From CAYMLQ01 sp964390795 (GTDB taxonomy: Bacteria; Verrucomicrobiota; Kiritimatiellia; RFP12; UBA1067): 8,837 bases of DNA. The stretch spans positions 1 through 8,837 of the forward strand of contig CAYMLQ010000250.1 of assembly GCA_964390795.1 (NCBI GenBank), read 5' to 3'. The notes below the pieces were generated by a model, which had not been told where the DNA came from, did not search any database, and saw only the letters and a program-made list of their open reading frames with translations. The stretch's first letter is position 1; the number at the start of each line of letters is the position of its first letter. Of this stretch, positions 6,744 to 8,837 are shown in pieces. Made by a program: the position numbers and the translations under genes.

Positions 6744-6813
6744 GGCTCAGCACAGCTTCGCCCTCCATATTTCATGAGAAACCGGAACGTGGAGGGCGAG
6801 GCTGCGCCGAGCC
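6744..6813. repeat. 70-bp imperfect palindrome (24-bp arms, 22-nt loop)
   Basis: The left arm (6744-6767, beginning GGCTCAGCACAGC) and right arm (6790-6813, ending GAGCC) pair over 24 positions with three mismatches, one of them a G-T wobble. The inner 15 bp, CAGCTTCGCCCTCCA against TGGAGGGCGAGGCTG, are nearly perfect. It lies 23 nt after the nucleotidyltransferase stop and no T-tract follows. It may be a palindromic intergenic repeat or a small non-autonomous element, and it would form a strong stem in the transcript. Confidence 0.7.
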
Positions 6814-6873
6814 GCCGCTTATCGTTGCGCCATTCATGCCAGTCCCGCTGTCTGATACCACGAACGAAAAATA

Positions 6874-7028
6874 GTTATGCCACTGCCGAAAAGTTCTTAG
6901 ATCATAATACGGGCACTAGGCACACGGGAGGGCCGGGTTACACCCCGGCCGCGGACGGCGTGGAAGCCGTCCCTCCCTGTGTGCGGGATAGACCGTTAAG
7001 TACAAATACTTTTCGGCAGTGGTGTGAC
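6874..7028. repeat. 155-bp nested palindromic element with inverted ends (MITE-like or structured RNA)
   Basis: CCACTGCCGAAAAGT (6880-6894) is matched exactly by its reverse complement at 7008-7022. As RNA, the pairing would extend six more positions outward (6874-6879 with 7023-7028) using only Watson-Crick and G-U pairs. The interior, 6909-6925 against 6979-6998, also pairs in part (ACGG...GCACAC), and the centre is a three-way-junction palindrome. No coding sequence or transposase lies inside, and no target-site duplication is obvious at the edges. Size and structure suit a miniature inverted-repeat element or a structured RNA; the sequence alone does not decide. Confidence 0.65.
6920..6984. 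repeat. Three-way-junction palindrome at the core of the nested element
   Basis: The outer stem is GCACAC-GGGAGGG (6920-6932) against CCCTCCC-T-GTGTGC (6971-6984), with one bulged T. Inside are two hairpins: CCGGG (6933-6937) with CCCGG (6944-6948), loop TTACAC; and GGACGGC (6953-6959) with GCCGTCC (6966-6972), loop GTGGAA. The second hairpin competes for two bases with the outer stem. It has the look of a GC-rich intergenic repeat nested in the larger element, and it shares CCGCGGACGGC (6949-6959) with the hairpin near 610-620. Confidence 0.65.
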
Positions 7029-7089
7029 ACAGCACATGCACCAGGTGGCACGGCGCGTGCTAAAGACATGTTGCGAAAGGTAGACTCCT

Positions 7090-7242
7090 ATGAAGACACT
7101 CATTTTTTATGAGAAGCCTGGATGCATCGGCAATGCGCGTCAGAAGGCGCTGCTCGAACAAGAGGGCTTCGCGCTCGACGTGCGCTCGCTTCTCGCCACG
7201 CCGTGGACGCCCGACACGCTCAGGAGGCGTGCCAGAGCGTGA
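7090..7242 (+). pseudogene. Truncated ArsC/Spx-like (nitrogenase-associated, NifO-like) protein remnant
   Basis: A 50-codon frame starts MKTLIFYEKPGCIGNARQKA and continues LLEQEGFALDVRSLLATPWTPDTLRR. This is the first beta-alpha-beta part of the thioredoxin-like fold of ArsC/Spx/MgsR-family proteins annotated as nitrogenase-associated protein. It has the single Cys of the family (C12 in KPGCxxN) and the PWT...LR segment that follows. Relatives are roughly 110-140 aa and continue FFG...VAEWFN; here the similarity ends at about 7227 and the frame stops after RARA. At least half of the protein is missing, including the usual cis-Pro region. A Shine-Dalgarno-like AAAGG ends 9 nt before the ATG, so a peptide may still be made. 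The break lies just before the end of the convergent beta-helix gene, indicating deletion or rearrangement at that junction. The family is recalled from memory. Confidence 0.65.
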
Positions 7243-7268
7243 TGCAGCCGCCCTGCGGCACGATCACG
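7238..7268. terminator. Small hairpin between convergent genes
   Basis: CGTGAT (7238-7243) pairs with ATCACG (7263-7268), and GCCGC (7247-7251) with GCGGC (7255-7259) around a CCT loop; a 3x3 mismatched internal loop separates the two stems. The arms hold the stop codons of both the ArsC-like remnant and the beta-helix gene. There is no T-run on either side, so it is at best a weak bidirectional terminator. Confidence 0.3.
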
Positions 7269-8837
7269 GCTTCAGGGTCGTCGTGAACACCGGCGTGAGA
7301 CCCGCGACATCCACATATGCCTCGCCAGGGCCTTCCTTAGTAATCTCCACCGAAGCAGGCCCGGCAACAGCGAGCCGGAAACGCGCTTCCACGTGCCGCC
7401 AGACCGCCGGCTCAGTTTCAGAAAACCGCGCGGCGGCAAGCTCGCCCTGCGGGGTGCGCACGCGCAGCACCACCTCTTTCGCGCGCTCACAGCGGACATA
7501 AGCCGCGAACACGAAGTCGGCCCCAGACGGCAGCTCGGCGACGGACTGTATAACGCGGGACGAGCCCTCGCCGCTCAGCCGCAGGCTGTTGCCGTGTACG
7601 GACAGCCGGCCGTCGGCGGGAGGGTCGTTAAAGCCGGTCGCGTGGTGTACCGCCGCTGCGCCCTCCGCCACATTCCAGCCGGCGGCGGCGCCCCGGCTCT
7701 GCTCGGAGAAAGACCCGTTCACAAGCCAGTTGCGGTAGAACGACGAGGGGCGAGCGTAGGCGGGCGCCGGAGGGCAGGCGAAGTCATGACCGGCACGCCA
7801 AGGCGGCCGCTCCGCCTCGTAGGCGCCGCAGTCGGGCGCGCGCCCGGAGAAGGCGTCGTTGAGGCCGGGCAGCGGCACACCCGCGTCGGCAGCGACGGGC
7901 GAACGGTCGCGTAGCGGGTCGAACGGGCCGACGGGCGCGGGCAGGCCGTGAAGCACGGACGCCACCTCTTCGTAGGCGGAGCCTGCCTTCATCTGCGACG
8001 GGCGGCTTACGAGGTTGTTGGCCAGCAACATTCCGAAAGCGGTCTTCTGCGCTTTCCACGGACTGTAAGTGCTGGCGACTCCGCCGAAGACGGTGTTGTG
8101 AAATACCCCGATGTAGTGCCCGGGGTGGTTGAGCTGGATCGCGTTTCCCGAAATGTCCCAAAGCACATTGTGATGGACCAGATAGTTCTCCGTGTAATTG
8201 TCGAGGTAGATGCCATTGCCCATGCTGGTCTTCACGCCGTGAACCCAGTTGTAGCAGATCTGCGTGTTGGCGCCGTCGCATCCACCCTGATAGACCGCGC
8301 CCGTGTCATGGCAGATCCGCCCCGCGCCAGAGATGTCGTTGAACTGGATAAGGTGCCCTGAACCCGCATATTGCAGGCAGTCGCGCCCGCTGTCGCGCAG
8401 CGTGTTGTGGCTCACGAGGTTCCCGGAGCCGCCCATGTTCACGCAGCAGGCGTAAGCGCCGATGGTGTCGGTGTCGTGAATGAAGCAGTTGACCAGCGCG
8501 TTACTGAACCCGTGGAGCGTCACCCCCGCGCCGGCGGAGCATGCGATCTCGCTATCGCGTAGCACGTTGCCGCGGCCTGAAATCCAAACCCCTTCGGCAT
8601 CGCGAAGGTGCATCTGCGTGTGGCCGCCGCGCGAGTGCGAGATAAACTGCGCGCGCACCCCGGACACCATGCAGTCGCGCGCCTCCTTCAAGAGAAGTGT
8701 CGCGCCCAACACCCGCACGTCCCGCACGCGGATGTTGGCGCGCCCGCTCAGGTCAACCGCCGCATGCCGCCGCTTCGCCTCGATGAGCGAACGGCGCGGG
8801 TCGTCGCCGGCGGCGACAGAGAGGTAGAGCATCTTCT
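7264..8837 (-). CDS. 3' part of a right-handed parallel beta-helix protein with C-terminal CBM-like domain (start outside window)
   Basis: The frame is open to the right edge (an AAG codon precedes the ATG at 8832), and relatives have a substantial N-terminal region before the LYLSVAAGDDP segment. The true start therefore lies beyond the window; 522 aa are visible from that ATG. Residues about 20-280 form repeated beta-helix coils with Asn/Gly turns: SGNLVSHNTLRDSG, SGHLIQFNDISGAG, NTQICYNWVHGV and NYLVHHNVLWDISGN. Such helices are found in pectate-lyase-like polysaccharide lyases and glycosidases of PVC bacteria. The region ends with DPLRDRSPVA and PDCGAYE, the usual close of this family. 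Residues about 367-515 begin NWLVNGSFSEQSRGAAAGWN, like CBM4/9-type jelly-roll carbohydrate-binding domains. The signal peptide would be in the missing part. Catalytic residues cannot be assigned. The gene converges on the ArsC-like remnant and probably belongs to another glycan-utilisation unit. Confidence 0.8.
   Translation of the reverse strand, partial: KMLYLSVAAGDDPRRSLIEAKRRHAAVDLSGRANIRVRDVRVLGATLLLKEARDCMVSGVRAQFISHSRGGHTQMHLRDAEGVWISGRGNVLRDSEIACSAGAGVTLHGFSNALVNCFIHDTDTIGAYACCVNMGGSGNLVSHNTLRDSGRDCLQYAGSGHLIQFNDISGAGRICHDTGAVYQGGCDGANTQICYNWVHGVKTSMGNGIYLDNYTENYLVHHNVLWDISGNAIQLNHPGHYIGVFHNTVFGGVASTYSPWKAQKTAFGMLLANNLVSRPSQMKAGSAYEEVASVLHGLPAPVGPFDPLRDRSPVAADAGVPLPGLNDAFSGRAPDCGAYEAERPPWRAGHDFACPPAPAYARPSSFYRNWLVNGSFSEQSRGAAAGWNVAEGAAAVHHATGFNDPPADGRLSVHGNSLRLSGEGSSRVIQSVAELPSGADFVFAAYVRCERAKEVVLRVRTPQGELAAARFSETEPAVWRHVEARFRLAVAGPASVEITKEGPGEAYVDVAGLTPVFTTTLKP

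Noticed and set aside
6744..7028. CRISPR array or tandem repeat array
   Set aside because: The repeats are inverted palindromes, not regularly spaced direct repeats, and no cas genes are present.
7031..7061. Hairpin leader (AGCAC...GTGCT) as a riboswitch before the ArsC-like remnant
   Set aside because: Only a 5-bp outer stem plus scattered pairs; it matches no riboswitch consensus I recognise.
6660..7112. Plus-strand frame spanning the end of the nucleotidyltransferase gene and the repeat zone
   Set aside because: It crosses two palindromic elements, has no domain or codon bias, and begins inside the nucleotidyltransferase gene in another frame.
7393..7914. Plus-strand frame opposite the beta-helix gene
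   Set aside because: An Arg/Gly/Ala/Val-rich shadow frame without motifs; the minus strand carries clear beta-helix and CBM-like sequence.

Overview
The window is GC-rich, with strong G/C preference at third codon positions. Its gene content is typical of glycan-degrading members of the PVC group: secreted LamG/PKD-like proteins, a sialidase-fold enzyme and a right-handed beta-helix protein with a carbohydrate-binding tail. Kiritimatiellota, Lentisphaerota or Verrucomicrobiota are the most likely sources. This is inferred from protein style only; there is no rRNA or other marker gene here. Some genes have clear Shine-Dalgarno sequences (the LamG and sialidase-like genes) and others have none (the JetB-like gene).

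Left block (1-1391, + strand): the 3' part of a gene whose product resembles the JetA/MukF-like subunit of a Wadjet-type SMC (condensin) defence complex, followed 13 nt later by a complete 230-aa gene resembling the JetB/MukE-like subunit. No SMC ATPase (JetC) or nuclease (JetD) gene follows, so these lie upstream, are elsewhere, or have been lost. The end of the first gene runs into hairpin-rich DNA that looks intergenic.

Centre (1392-5815, + strand): an AT-rich promoter region of about 245 nt carries a sigma70-like promoter and GGTATA/GGTATACC operator-like boxes. It precedes a two-gene operon with a 13-nt gap. The first gene is a secreted 760-aa protein with two LamG and three PKD-like domains. 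The second is a secreted 627-aa sialidase-superfamily (BNR/Asp-box) protein with a C-terminal LamG-like domain. Together they look like secreted glycan-binding and glycan-acting proteins. Between 1392 and about 1525 I see no gene or clear signal.

Right of centre (5809-6720, + strand): a perfect 15-bp tandem duplication covers the sialidase-like gene's stop codon and abuts a near-consensus sigma70 promoter (TTGACG, 17 nt, TATGAT). The promoter reads into a small ORF joined by ATGA overlap to an AbiEii-like nucleotidyltransferase, a probable toxin-antitoxin-like or defence pair.

Repeat zone (6721-7089): no intact gene. It holds a 70-bp imperfect palindrome (6744-6813) and a 155-bp nested palindromic element (6874-7028) with perfect 15-bp inverted ends enclosing a three-way-junction palindrome. 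Next comes a 50-codon remnant of an ArsC/Spx-like (nitrogenase-associated, NifO-like) protein (7090-7242).

Right end (7264-8837, - strand): the 3' part of a beta-helix plus CBM-like gene, converging on the remnant across a small hairpin. Its start lies beyond the window. The window therefore reads as an accessory region in which defence-type modules, glycan-utilisation genes and small palindromic elements have been placed side by side.
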